Origin: Lachnospiraceae bacterium
Lineage (GTDB): Bacteria > Bacillota > Clostridia > Lachnospirales > Lachnospiraceae
Direction: 5' to 3'
Length of the DNA stretch: 64,000 nt
NCBI GenBank assembly: GCA_017557525.1
Contig: JAFYYN010000147.1
Span: forward strand, 53,167 to 117,166
Positions 23,991 to 32,165 of the stretch are shown piece after piece; the stretch's first letter is position 1; every line of letters begins with the position of its first letter. The translations under genes and the position numbers were made by a program. The notes under the pieces are model-generated. The model saw only the letters and a list, made by a program, of their open reading frames with translations. It searched no databases and had not been told where the DNA came from.

Positions 23991-24533
23991 TTACAGCACC
24001 TCCATCTGTATCATATTCATAAGTTTTGAACCGTTTCGGAACATGGCAGCATAATCCTCGACAAGTCCAAAGTCCATTTCGAATGACATCTTCCTATAAT
24101 TTTGGATGAGTTCTTTATAATAATCCATAGGCAGTTTTGCACGGAACCTCATAAGTTCGATCAGCATTCTTTCAAGGTTATAAACGCGGATGTTGGAATT
24201 ATTGTATTGTAGCTCGATAACCCCGGCATCAAAGATCTCGTTTTTAATGAAGAACTGTATGACACGAGAGTCTTTTATCCGGGTATCATTCCTTTTTGTA
24301 GCAAGATAATAATGATCGGGAATGACATCTGTCAGGGAATGATAGTAGAATGCGCTTCTTCCAGTACAGATGGCCTTAGGATATCTGCACATAATAACAT
24401 CTATCTCTGAAGTGTTCCGCTTGGTGGAGTAGATTCCTTTTTCTTTCATGAAAATGTTTCCGCCTGCGAGTTCTTTTTTCAGTTTGTAATCGCTGCCGTA
24501 TTTTTCAATACATTCCTGATAGGATAGGAGCAT
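23991..24533 (-). CDS. abiEi: AbiEi-like antitoxin (pair 2)
   Basis: The 180-aa protein starts MLLSYQECIEKYGSDYKLKK, set by AAGGAGG six bases upstream of the ATG at 24533. An N-terminal winged helix (residues 1-50, with GGNIFMKEKGIYSTKR) and a C-terminal region with AICTGRSAFYYHSLTDVIPD match shorter AbiEi-like antitoxins of Clostridia. It is 85 residues shorter than the pair 1 antitoxin and not similar in sequence. The stop abuts the toxin ATG. Its promoter has palindromic elements that could be its operator. Confidence 0.8.
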   Translation of the reverse strand: MLLSYQECIEKYGSDYKLKKELAGGNIFMKEKGIYSTKRNTSEIDVIMCRYPKAICTGRSAFYYHSLTDVIPDHYYLATKRNDTRIKDSRVIQFFIKNEIFDAGVIELQYNNSNIRVYNLERMLIELMRFRAKLPMDYYKELIQNYRKMSFEMDFGLVEDYAAMFRNGSKLMNMIQMEVL

Positions 24534-24560
24534 AGGACACCTCCTTTTAAAGTAATAACT

Positions 24561-24624
24561 CACACAACCAGAGGATAGTGTGTAGGTTTACTTTAATTAT
24601 ACCAGTTATTATAAGAAAAAGCAA
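24561..24624 (-). promoter_or_regulatory. Promoter of AbiE pair 2 with CACAC/GTGTG dyad
   Basis: On the minus strand TTGCTT (24624-24619), a 17-nt spacer and TATAAT (24601-24596). ACACA (24562-24566) and TGTGT (24579-24583) form a dyad immediately downstream of the -10. This is a plausible AbiEi operator. Confidence 0.65.
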
Positions 24625-24633
24625 GAAAAAAAT

Positions 24634-24678
24634 AAAGTATTTATTCACACAAAACAATATTGTGTGAATAAATACTTT
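24634..24678. repeat. Perfect 19-bp palindrome in the island boundary
   Basis: AAAGTATTTATTCACACAA (24634-24652) and TTGTGTGAATAAATACTTT (24660-24678) are exact inverted copies around a 7-nt spacer. It lies upstream of the AbiE pair 2 promoter and shares CACAC/GTGTG with the dyad there. No T tract follows. Confidence 0.75.
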
Positions 24679-24753
24679 AAAAGTGAGATCAGAAAAATGA
24701 ATGGAATCGATACACATAACACAGAAAGTTATGTATTTCAATTGCCATGCTCA

Positions 24754-24847
24754 TAGGCGGGAAGAATTTCCCGCCATTTTTTATTTATAGGAATGTTTAC
24801 CAAAAGGTTAGAAAAAGAATAGCGCTTTCACAAAATTTGTGGTATAG
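24754..24847 (+). repeat. Direct repeat B (94 bp), right copy
   Basis: Same order and orientation as direct repeat A (15953-16050). It begins TAGGCGGGAAGAATTTCCCG and ends in TGTGGTATAG, with a few substitutions and gaps. Its terminator half probably ends nothing here, because the gene to its left is divergent. Its promoter-like end lies 45 nt before the lipoprotein gene. Confidence 0.8.
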
Positions 24848-24892
24848 TAAAAAGGTGGCAATTGATAAAAAAGTTAAACGAGGGCGGATAGT

Positions 24893-25648
24893 ATGAATAA
24901 GTTTTTATCCCACAAAATGATATTAATAATGTTGGCACTCTGTCTCTACTGTTGTTTTTTGACAGGATGTCCATCACCTGCGGATGAATCCAAGGAGGCT
25001 GAAGATCATGTTGAATTGGCAATCCCTATGGCTGAGGAAGCACTTAAAAGGACATATCCATTTGCTACAATTGTGAAGAAATCATTTCATGGTGTCAGTG
25101 GCATAGAAATAGGACCGGATCATGGTCTGACTGACTGGGTAGAGGGGCAATATAAGAATGGTGGGTTAGAAGATATTCTGATCAATGTTAAAACCCAGGA
25201 AATATATACAACTAATGATCGGTTTTCCGTAAACCATTATGCTATGAAACGAGCTATTGAGCTTTATAATGCCGATTCAGTCTATATGGATGGAAGTGTT
25301 GAATTTCCCTTTGAGGCGCCTTATTGCAGTGATAGTGATAAATATGGGAATATTCTCATATCGAATATGCTTCCGATTGATACAGTTGCAAATGAGGATT
25401 TCGTTTATGAAATGCTGGATAATACGGAATATCATAAAACATACCATCTTCTTGTAAATGAAGATTTCGATATGAACATTTTCAAGGAAACTGATTATAG
25501 TCCACTGGGGAATAATGTAAGGGTATATGTTGAACAGTACAGTGATGAGTATCTTAAACGAAAGGATACACCGGGCTTTGTCCCTGAACAGGGAACAGAT
25601 TTACCCATAGAGATTTTTGATTCAGATGACGTTAAAAAAACTGCTTGA
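24893..25648 (+). CDS. Lipoprotein of unknown function
   Basis: The 251-aa product has a lipoprotein signal ending FLTGC with Cys26 as lipidation site. The mature part is acidic and of mixed structure, with no recognised domain. GAGGGCGG precedes ATG 24893. The gene is transcribed from the extended -10 in direct repeat B (TGTGGTATAGT), an unusual promoter source. No operon partner is evident. Confidence 0.7.
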   Translation: MNKFLSHKMILIMLALCLYCCFLTGCPSPADESKEAEDHVELAIPMAEEALKRTYPFATIVKKSFHGVSGIEIGPDHGLTDWVEGQYKNGGLEDILINVKTQEIYTTNDRFSVNHYAMKRAIELYNADSVYMDGSVEFPFEAPYCSDSDKYGNILISNMLPIDTVANEDFVYEMLDNTEYHKTYHLLVNEDFDMNIFKETDYSPLGNNVRVYVEQYSDEYLKRKDTPGFVPEQGTDLPIEIFDSDDVKKTA

Positions 25649-25761
25649 ACTGCAACTCCTGCTTTTAGCTCAGCTTTCGTAATCGTTCCGTGTGGGTAGC
25701 ACAGGCTACTGTGAACAATAACAGTAAAAGAGCTGATTTCATCGGAGAAATAGCAGAGCGG

Positions 25762-25790
25762 TTGACAGAACCTCCAAAGACGGATATAAT
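25762..25790 (+). promoter_or_regulatory. Strong promoter of ald
   Basis: TTGACA (25762-25767), a 17-nt spacer and TATAAT (25785-25790), about 40 nt before the start codon. Confidence 0.85.
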
Positions 25791-25829
25791 TTAACCACCA
25801 TACTATAAATGATAAAAGGAGTTTACACT

Positions 25830-26939
25830 ATGAAAATCGGTTGCGTTAAGGAAATTAAGAACAATGAGTTCCGAGTAGGTCTTACCCCTGACAATGTACG
25901 TGCATATGTGGCAGCAGGGCATCATGTATACATGGAAAAAGGCGCAGGTATCGGATCGGGCTTTACAGACAATGAGTATGTTGATGCAGGCGCATCTCTT
26001 ATCGATAATGCTGCAGATGTTTGGCATCTCTCTGACATGATGATAAAGGTTAAGGAGCCTCTTGAGGAAGAGTACTCACTGTTCCATGAGGGCATGATAC
26101 TGTACACATATCTCCATCTTGCAGCAGACAAGGAGCAGATGGATGCACTTCTTAACGGCAAGGTTAAGGCTGTTGCTTATGAGACTATTCAGGAAGACCG
26201 TTTCCTTCCCTGCTTAGCACCTATGTCACAGATTGCAGGACGTCTTTCCATCCAGGAGGGTGCTAAATATCTCGAGAAGAAATTTGGCGGAGAGGGCATA
26301 CTCCTTGCAGGTGTTCCCGGAACACCCAAGGCAAATGTTGTAATCCTTGGTGGTGGAACCGTTGGTATGAATGCATGTAAGATCGCAGTAGGAATGGGCG
26401 CAAATGTTACCATCCTGGATGTAAATCTTAAGAGACTTGAAGAGCTTGACAATATGTTCGGAGCTCACATCCAGACTTTAGTTAGTAACGACAGTAACGT
26501 TGAAAGAGTTGTAAAGGATGCAGACCTTGTTATCGGTTCGGTTCTTATTCCCGGCGGCTCTACTCCTAAGCTTTTCAAGAAGAAATATCTGCCCGAAATG
26601 AAGGATGGTGCGGTATTTGTAGATGTAGCTATCGATCAGGGCGGATGCGGTGAGAGCAGCCATGTTACCACACATGATGATCCTGTATACATCGAGGATG
26701 GCGTAGTTCATTACTGTGTAGGAAATATGCCCGGTGCAGTTCCGAGGACAAGTACTATAGCCCTTACCAATGCAACCTTAAAGTACGGTCTGATCATAGC
26801 CGGTGAAGGACTTGAGGAGGCATGTAAGAAGAGCAATGCAATTTATACCGGTGTTAACTGCTATGACGGAAAGCTTACCAATAAGAATGTAGCTGATGCT
26901 CATGGATATGAGTACACCGATTTAAATAGTCTTATCTGA
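25830..26939 (+). CDS. ald: Alanine dehydrogenase
   Basis: The 369-aa enzyme catalyses reversible NAD-dependent oxidative deamination of L-alanine to pyruvate and ammonia. Family hallmarks are KIGCVKEIKNNEFRVGLTPD (N-terminal domain), the conserved Lys of IKVKEPLEEE, YTYLHLA and the NAD-binding VILGGGTVGMNA. Start 25830 is set by AAAGGAG, with an in-frame ATG at 25809 lacking one. Length matches the family. It has its own strong promoter and a terminator at 26966-26998, so it is monocistronic. It supports nitrogen and pyruvate balance. Confidence 0.96.
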   Translation: MKIGCVKEIKNNEFRVGLTPDNVRAYVAAGHHVYMEKGAGIGSGFTDNEYVDAGASLIDNAADVWHLSDMMIKVKEPLEEEYSLFHEGMILYTYLHLAADKEQMDALLNGKVKAVAYETIQEDRFLPCLAPMSQIAGRLSIQEGAKYLEKKFGGEGILLAGVPGTPKANVVILGGGTVGMNACKIAVGMGANVTILDVNLKRLEELDNMFGAHIQTLVSNDSNVERVVKDADLVIGSVLIPGGSTPKLFKKKYLPEMKDGAVFVDVAIDQGGCGESSHVTTHDDPVYIEDGVVHYCVGNMPGAVPRTSTIALTNATLKYGLIIAGEGLEEACKKSNAIYTGVNCYDGKLTNKNVADAHGYEYTDLNSLI

Positions 26940-26965
26940 TATAAATATTTACAAATATGAGATTA

Positions 26966-26998
26966 AAACGTGCCCGTTTGTAAAATGGGCACGTTTAA
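26966..26998 (+). terminator. Terminator after ald
   Basis: AACGTGCCC (26967-26975) pairs with GGGCACGTT (26987-26995). Confidence 0.75.
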
Positions 26999-27029
26999 TT
27001 GAAAAGAACAGTTTCAAAGTGTGAATTAT

Positions 27030-28766
27030 ATGGATAAAAAAAGTCTTAAACGTGTGATAGATGTTGCGGCTGGCAGGGAAGCGGCTGATCTGAAAATTAA
27101 AAACTGTAAGGTGATAGACGTTTTCAATAAGGAAATATTTGAAGCAGATATCCTGATAGCAGACGGTATTATAGCCGGATTTGGAGGAGCAAAGTTCCCG
27201 GAAGCAGCAGAAGTGGTTGATGCAAAAGGAGCATATGTAGCTCCGGGTTTTATTGACGGACATGTACATATCGAGTCAAGCCATGTTTCCCCGGCTGAAT
27301 TTTCACGGATGGTTGTACCACACGGGACAACTACCGTTGTTGCCGATCCCCACGAAATATGTAACGTATGCGGCCTTGACGGATTTGACTATATGCTTGA
27401 AAGCTCGGAGGAGATTGCGCTGCAGGTATTTTTGCAGTTTCCTTCCTGTGTTCCCGCAACACCCTTTGAAAATGCAGGTGCAATACTTACCTCTAAAGAG
27501 ATAGCAGAGCGTATTGATAACCCGCGTGTGCTTGGCTTAGGCGAGCTGATGAATTTCCCGGGAGTTATTTCGGCGGATGATGAAATACTAAATAAGATCA
27601 TGGTTGCGCGCAATGCAGAAAAAATAGTTGATGGGCATAGCCCGGATTTGAGAGGAGTAAGGCTAGATGCGTATGCTGCTGCCGGTATCAGGGATGAACA
27701 TGAATGTGCCGATCCGGATGAACTTTTAGACAGAACCCGCAGGGGTATATATGTAATGCTGCGACAGGGGACAAGCTGTCACGATGTTATAAGACTGTTG
27801 CCCGGCGTAAATGAGAATAATGAAAGGTGGTGTCTGTTCTGTACGGATGACCGACAGGCAGCAAGTCTCGTAAATGAGGGGCATATAGATAATAATGTAA
27901 GGATTGCTGTTTCTAACGGCCTTGACCCGCTCACTGCAATAAGAATGGCGACGATAAATGCTGCCACCTGCTTTGGGCTTAAGGACAGGGGAGCAGTTGC
28001 TCCGGGATACAGAGCAGACCTTGTTTTGTTTGATAATCTTGAGGATTTTAAGGCGCGTAAGGTTTATATAGGCGGAAAACCGGTAGCAGAGGAGGGTGTT
28101 TATCTTGCAAAGGATAAGCATGCTGAGCCAAAGAATGTAAGCGGAAAAATGAACGTAAAGGATTTTTCTGCGGCAAGACTGGAGCTTAAGTTAAAGTCTG
28201 ATAAGGTAAGGACTATAAAGCTTTTGCCATATTCCGTAGTAACCGAAACAGGCGCAGCACATGTTAAGACCGACTCTCGGGGCAGATGGATAAGGGACGA
28301 ACAGGATATTGTCAAAATCGCCGTTATAGAACGTCATCACGGTAAGGGCACTGTAGGACTGGGACTCTTAGAAGGCTTTGGACTTAAAGGCGGTGCCTTG
28401 GCAACCAGTGTTGCGCATGATTCCCATAATATAATTGTTGCAGGCGATGATGATAATGACATGGTGCTTGCTGTAAATAAGCTGATAGCTATGGGCGGGG
28501 GTATGGTCATCGTATCAAACGGCGAGGTACTGGGTAGTCTGCAGCATGAGATAGCCGGACTTATGACAGACCGCCACGGAAAAGATGTCGCGGATGATCT
28601 AAAGGCACTGGATATTCTTGCACGTGAGCATTTACATATAAAGGACTATGCCGATCCATTTATGACACTGTGTTTTATGGCGCTTCCTGTTATCCCGGAG
28701 TTAAAGATAACGGATAACGGATTATTTGATGTAAGGTTATTCCAGCCGGTTACAGTGGAATTATGA
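27030..28766 (+). CDS. ade: Adenine deaminase
   Basis: The 578-aa amidohydrolase converts adenine to hypoxanthine and ammonia. It shows GFIDGHVHIESSHVSP with the metal-binding His pair, VADPHEICNVCG, VDGHSPDLRG and the C-terminal SVAHDSHNIIVAGDDDNDM typical of Ade. The start is uncertain: ATG 27030 or GTG 27021, neither with a strong ribosome site. It is separated from ald by a terminator. In purine salvage it connects with the IMP dehydrogenase in this window. No purine riboswitch is visible upstream. Confidence 0.95.
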   Translation: MDKKSLKRVIDVAAGREAADLKIKNCKVIDVFNKEIFEADILIADGIIAGFGGAKFPEAAEVVDAKGAYVAPGFIDGHVHIESSHVSPAEFSRMVVPHGTTTVVADPHEICNVCGLDGFDYMLESSEEIALQVFLQFPSCVPATPFENAGAILTSKEIAERIDNPRVLGLGELMNFPGVISADDEILNKIMVARNAEKIVDGHSPDLRGVRLDAYAAAGIRDEHECADPDELLDRTRRGIYVMLRQGTSCHDVIRLLPGVNENNERWCLFCTDDRQAASLVNEGHIDNNVRIAVSNGLDPLTAIRMATINAATCFGLKDRGAVAPGYRADLVLFDNLEDFKARKVYIGGKPVAEEGVYLAKDKHAEPKNVSGKMNVKDFSAARLELKLKSDKVRTIKLLPYSVVTETGAAHVKTDSRGRWIRDEQDIVKIAVIERHHGKGTVGLGLLEGFGLKGGALATSVAHDSHNIIVAGDDDNDMVLAVNKLIAMGGGMVIVSNGEVLGSLQHEIAGLMTDRHGKDVADDLKALDILAREHLHIKDYADPFMTLCFMALPVIPELKITDNGLFDVRLFQPVTVEL

Positions 28767-28787
28767 TTTAGGACATTAAAGGAGACC

Positions 28788-29831
28788 ATGATGATAAAAC
28801 AGGTAAAAGAAAAAAGCAATCTACTTGTTGATAATTATTCCGGAATACATAAGAAATTTGTGTTGGAGGCAAAGCTGATGAGTCTGGCTGCAGGACTCGT
28901 ATTTACTTCTGCCGGCAAAAAGGCGGATGTAGAAAGAATGAAAGAATGTAGAAAACTGCTTGAGAAGAAGACGGGGATATTATCTAATTTCAGATTGACC
29001 ACAGAGCTTGTTTTAGTTAGTAAAATGGCTCTTTCAAAGGATCCGGAAGCGTATTTGGATTACGTCATAGCAGCATATAAAAAGATCAGCAAGGGAACTC
29101 TCCTTGAAAATTCCTATATGGTATTGGCTGCAATACTGATTTGTGATTTTGAAAGACAAAATGAAATCGATGAAATAGTAGATAAGGCAAATGAGATTGT
29201 GAAAGCCATGAATAAGGAGCATCCCATACTTACTGCAAATGAGGATACTTCTTTTGCCGTATTTCTTGCCCTTTCCTACAAAGACGCAAATACAACAATT
29301 AACGATGTTGAAGAGTGCTATAAATATCTAAAAGAGACCTGCAAGTGCAAAGCTTCATCAAATGCCATCCAGGGATTGAGTGAAGTATTGGCTATCACAT
29401 ATGGTGACATGAAACATAAATGCGATAAGGTAATGCGAATATTTAACGCATTTATCGCTCATGGGGCTGAGTACGGGACGGGAGATGAGTTTGTTGCTCT
29501 GGGCTCTCTGATAGATATAGATCTTGACCCTGATACTCTGGTTAATGAGATTATAGAAGCAGAAGCATATCTTAAAGGTAAGATCGGTATCGGTGAAAAG
29601 GAAAGAAAAGAAAGGCTGATGTATGCTGCCTTAATTGTAGTATATGCCTGTGGCGGGAATACTTCTATTATGGATAATGCTGTTATCAGCGATACACTAT
29701 CTATATTAATATCCCAAAGAATATCCACAATGATCACGATTATAACAAATATTATCTCATTTGCAGCTTCCGCAGCCGGATCAAGTGAAGAAAAAAAAGG
29801 AGTATCGGAAACCGATACTCCTAATACTTAA
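28788..29831 (+). CDS. DUF4003 family protein
   Basis: The 347-aa protein is almost wholly helical with no membrane segment, matching DUF4003. Landmarks are MSLAAGLVFTSAGKKADVER, FRLTTELVLVSKMALSKDP and FIAHGAEYGTGDEFVALGSL, from the repeated helical bundles. Its role is unknown. It follows the ade gene by 21 nt with GGAGACC upstream and may be co-transcribed. The 3' end includes a 10-bp palindrome that is the terminator of the convergent TudS-like gene, so the last codons are constrained by that function. Confidence 0.85.
   Translation: MMIKQVKEKSNLLVDNYSGIHKKFVLEAKLMSLAAGLVFTSAGKKADVERMKECRKLLEKKTGILSNFRLTTELVLVSKMALSKDPEAYLDYVIAAYKKISKGTLLENSYMVLAAILICDFERQNEIDEIVDKANEIVKAMNKEHPILTANEDTSFAVFLALSYKDANTTINDVEECYKYLKETCKCKASSNAIQGLSEVLAITYGDMKHKCDKVMRIFNAFIAHGAEYGTGDEFVALGSLIDIDLDPDTLVNEIIEAEAYLKGKIGIGEKERKERLMYAALIVVYACGGNTSIMDNAVISDTLSILISQRISTMITIITNIISFAASAAGSSEEKKGVSETDTPNT
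29799..29821 (-). terminator. Minus-strand terminator inside the DUF4003 coding end
   Basis: GGAGTATCGG (29799-29808) and CCGATACTCC (29812-29821) pair perfectly. On the minus strand the stem is followed by U8 (A8 at 29791-29798). It serves the TudS-like gene ending at 29828 but lies in the coding sequence of the plus-strand gene. Confidence 0.85.
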
Positions 29832-30247
29832 TTCAGATCATTAACGTCAATGATTTTTATACCGTTACTTTTAAGCAGCCTGGCAAAAACTCCGTCTCCG
29901 GGGATAAGTGTTTTTGAGAAAGTACCATCATATATGGTATTTACACCGCAGGACGGACTTCTGGATTGAAGGATGACCAGATCAACCTGGTTTTTCTTAA
30001 TTATATCCAGTGCCAGGCTCGCTCCTTTTCTAAATTCCCCGTCAACGGATGTACCGTCACGATGAGAAACTGTTCCGTTAACTATTTCTGCCGGTTCTCT
30101 TGGGACGGGAAGCCCGCCAAGTACCTCGGGGCATACCGGTATTACTTCATGTCCCTTTGTAAATTTGATCACCTTATCACTATAATTATTTCCGCCGTTA
30201 TATTTACAGTTTTCACCAAGCAGGCATGCACTGACAGCAATTTTCAT
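29828..30247 (-). CDS. DUF523 family protein (TudS-like 2-thiouracil desulfurase)
   Basis: The 139-aa protein has CLLGENCKYNGGNN near the N-terminus, VCPEVLGGLPVPR in the middle and SRSPSCGV, the Cys set that binds an iron-sulfur cluster in TudS-like proteins. TudS desulfurates 2-thiouracil, a breakdown product of thiolated tRNA bases. Full length for the family is about 140 residues. It is 15 nt after the SCP2 gene in the same transcript. Function is by family only, as DUF523 also includes uncharacterised members. Confidence 0.85.
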   Translation of the reverse strand: MKIAVSACLLGENCKYNGGNNYSDKVIKFTKGHEVIPVCPEVLGGLPVPREPAEIVNGTVSHRDGTSVDGEFRKGASLALDIIKKNQVDLVILQSRSPSCGVNTIYDGTFSKTLIPGDGVFARLLKSNGIKIIDVNDLN

Positions 30248-30262
30248 TCGTTAATTTCCCTA

Positions 30263-30583
30263 TTATTTCTTGATAAGATTTGAAAAAGCAAGTGCCTTTC
30301 CCATATCTCCGTCAACCTTAAGCTTGCCAAGTGTAAATGCCAGAATGGGATTAAGATCGCCATCTAACAGCTTGTTAAAGTTTTCATTATTCATTGTTAC
30401 GGTACACTGCTTGTCATTGTACTCGAAAGGCTCTACTGTTACATTTCCGTCTTTAACTTCTACGTAGAAAACGCCACCGTCAGGCTCGGTAATATTAACC
30501 TGTACTGCAAGGAAATCCTTGCCTGCCACATCTGCTTCTCCTGCAATCTTTTTTACCTTTGCAAGTGTCTCTTCAAAAGTCAT
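30263..30583 (-). CDS. SCP2 sterol-binding domain protein
   Basis: This 106-aa protein is a single SCP2 domain: a hydrophobic lipid-binding pocket formed by FLAVQVNITEPDGGVFYVEV and the C-terminal KLKVDGDMGKALAFSNLI signature. Small clostridial SCP2 proteins have an unknown ligand. The promoter lies at 30654-30626 and GAGAGGAT precedes the ATG. It is first in a two-gene operon with the DUF523 gene. Confidence 0.88.
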   Translation of the reverse strand: MTFEETLAKVKKIAGEADVAGKDFLAVQVNITEPDGGVFYVEVKDGNVTVEPFEYNDKQCTVTMNNENFNKLLDGDLNPILAFTLGKLKVDGDMGKALAFSNLIKK

Positions 30584-30625
30584 TTTATATATCCTCTCTT
30601 TCGTGATTTAATAATACAATACGGG

Positions 30626-30654
30626 ATTATAGCACAAAAATATTGTCCTGACAA
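30626..30654 (-). promoter_or_regulatory. Promoter of SCP2-DUF523 operon
   Basis: On the minus strand TTGTCA (30654-30649), 17 nt, TATAAT (30631-30626). Confidence 0.75.
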
Positions 30655-30672
30655 CTTAATTTCTTATTTTTA

Positions 30673-30701
30673 TTGTCATAAATGAGGCCGTGTGGTATAC
30701 T
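30673..30701 (+). promoter_or_regulatory. Promoter of the aldehyde dehydrogenase gene
   Basis: TTGTCA (30673-30678), 17 nt, TATACT (30696-30701), with a leader of about 30 nt. Confidence 0.7.
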
Positions 30702-30739
30702 TTAGGTAACTGCTATATGTAAAGGAAGGGTAGTTTTTT

Positions 30740-32158
30740 ATGGGGTACACAGAAGACGATATCCGTGAGATAGTACAGAAACAGAGGAATTTCTTTAAAA
30801 CAGGAAAAACTCTCAATGTTGAATACAGGATAAGACAATTAAAGAGACTTAAAGCAGCGCTTATCGCAAATGAGGAAGCGTTTGAAAAGGCTCTGCACGA
30901 GGACCTCGGGCGTAGCAGGATAGAGGCATATCTCTGCGATATCGGGCCGGTGATAGTCGAGATAAATGAGATAATAAATGGACTTAAAAAATGGGCAAAG
31001 CCTGAGCTTCATTTTAGCGGGTTTATGTGTTTCCCAAGTGTTACCACAAGGGTTTATAAGCTTCCCTACGGGGTTTCTCTTATTGTTAGTCCTTTTAATT
31101 TTCCTGTGATACTGACCTTGGGAGTTCTTGCAGCCAGTATTTCGGGAGGAAATACCGCGGTTATCAAGACAAGTTCGAAGTCCCCGGCGTGTACTAAGGT
31201 ACTTAAGGCCTTTATTAAGAAAATCTTTTCTGAGGAGTATGTAACTCTTATTGACGGCGGGCATGATGTGGCTGATATGTGCCTGGAGCAGCGTTTTGAC
31301 AAGATTTTTTATACCGGATCTCCCGCTATCGGCAGGCATGTACTGTCAAAGGCTGCGCAGAACCTGACTCCTGTTGCGTTAGAGCTCGGCGGAGAAACAG
31401 GAAACTGGGCAGTTGTAAGGAAGGATGCAAATATAAAGGATACCGCGAGGAAAATCGCATTTTTCAAATTACTGAATGCAGGTCAGATATGTATTAATAT
31501 CAACCAGATTGCTGTTGCAGAAGAGATAGCGGATGTTTTCTTAAAGGAATTAAAGGCTTATTTTGTTAAATTTGCTGGCGAAAAGCCGGAGGATAATCCC
31601 GATTACCCTAAGCTTATAACGGAATCCGTATATGATAAATGCGAAAGGCTTGCAAAGGAATATAAAGACAGGATTTATTTCGGAGGTACCGGTAACAGGG
31701 AGACACGCCGTTTTTCCCCGACTGTTATTTTCCCTGTGGACAAGGATGAAGATATTGTACAGCATGAGCTGTTCTGTCCTATACTTCCCGTAGTTCCGTT
31801 TAAGGATAGCGAGGTTGACAGTCTTATGGACGTGATCGCAGAACGGGAGCATCCTTTAGCAATGTACCTTTTTACAAAGGATATGAAGTGGGCGGACAGA
31901 GTTATGCAGACCCAGCAGTTTGGCGGAGGCTGCATTAATGAAGTTGTCCTGCACATGATGGTTAAGGGTGTGCCGTTTAACGGGACCGGTCACAGCGGTA
32001 TGGGTGCGTACCATGGTGAATGGGGATTTAGGGAGTTTACACATCCTCAGACTGTCCTTAAGGGAAGCACGCATTTTAATCTTCCGCTTCGTGAATATCC
32101 ATATTCCGGTAAGACCGGAAAGGTCAAGATGAAGCTCTTAAAATTATTTGAAAAATAA
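30740..32158 (+). CDS. Aldehyde dehydrogenase family protein
   Basis: The 472-aa enzyme oxidises an aldehyde with NAD(P). The conserved parts are FYTGSPAIGRHVLSKAA (cofactor loop), LELGGETGNW with the catalytic-region Glu and NAGQICIN with the nucleophilic Cys. The C-terminal GTGHSGMGAYHGEWGFREFT places it near class 3 fatty aldehyde dehydrogenases, which are membrane-associated in other organisms. The C-terminus is basic and short. AAGGAAGGG precedes ATG 30740. The gene after it converges with no visible terminator. Confidence 0.93.
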   Translation: MGYTEDDIREIVQKQRNFFKTGKTLNVEYRIRQLKRLKAALIANEEAFEKALHEDLGRSRIEAYLCDIGPVIVEINEIINGLKKWAKPELHFSGFMCFPSVTTRVYKLPYGVSLIVSPFNFPVILTLGVLAASISGGNTAVIKTSSKSPACTKVLKAFIKKIFSEEYVTLIDGGHDVADMCLEQRFDKIFYTGSPAIGRHVLSKAAQNLTPVALELGGETGNWAVVRKDANIKDTARKIAFFKLLNAGQICININQIAVAEEIADVFLKELKAYFVKFAGEKPEDNPDYPKLITESVYDKCERLAKEYKDRIYFGGTGNRETRRFSPTVIFPVDKDEDIVQHELFCPILPVVPFKDSEVDSLMDVIAEREHPLAMYLFTKDMKWADRVMQTQQFGGGCINEVVLHMMVKGVPFNGTGHSGMGAYHGEWGFREFTHPQTVLKGSTHFNLPLREYPYSGKTGKVKMKLLKLFEK

Positions 32159-32165
32159 CAGGAGT

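Noticed and set aside
24634-24678. The 19-bp palindrome as a terminator
   Set aside because: No T tract follows on either strand, and nothing convergent needs one here.
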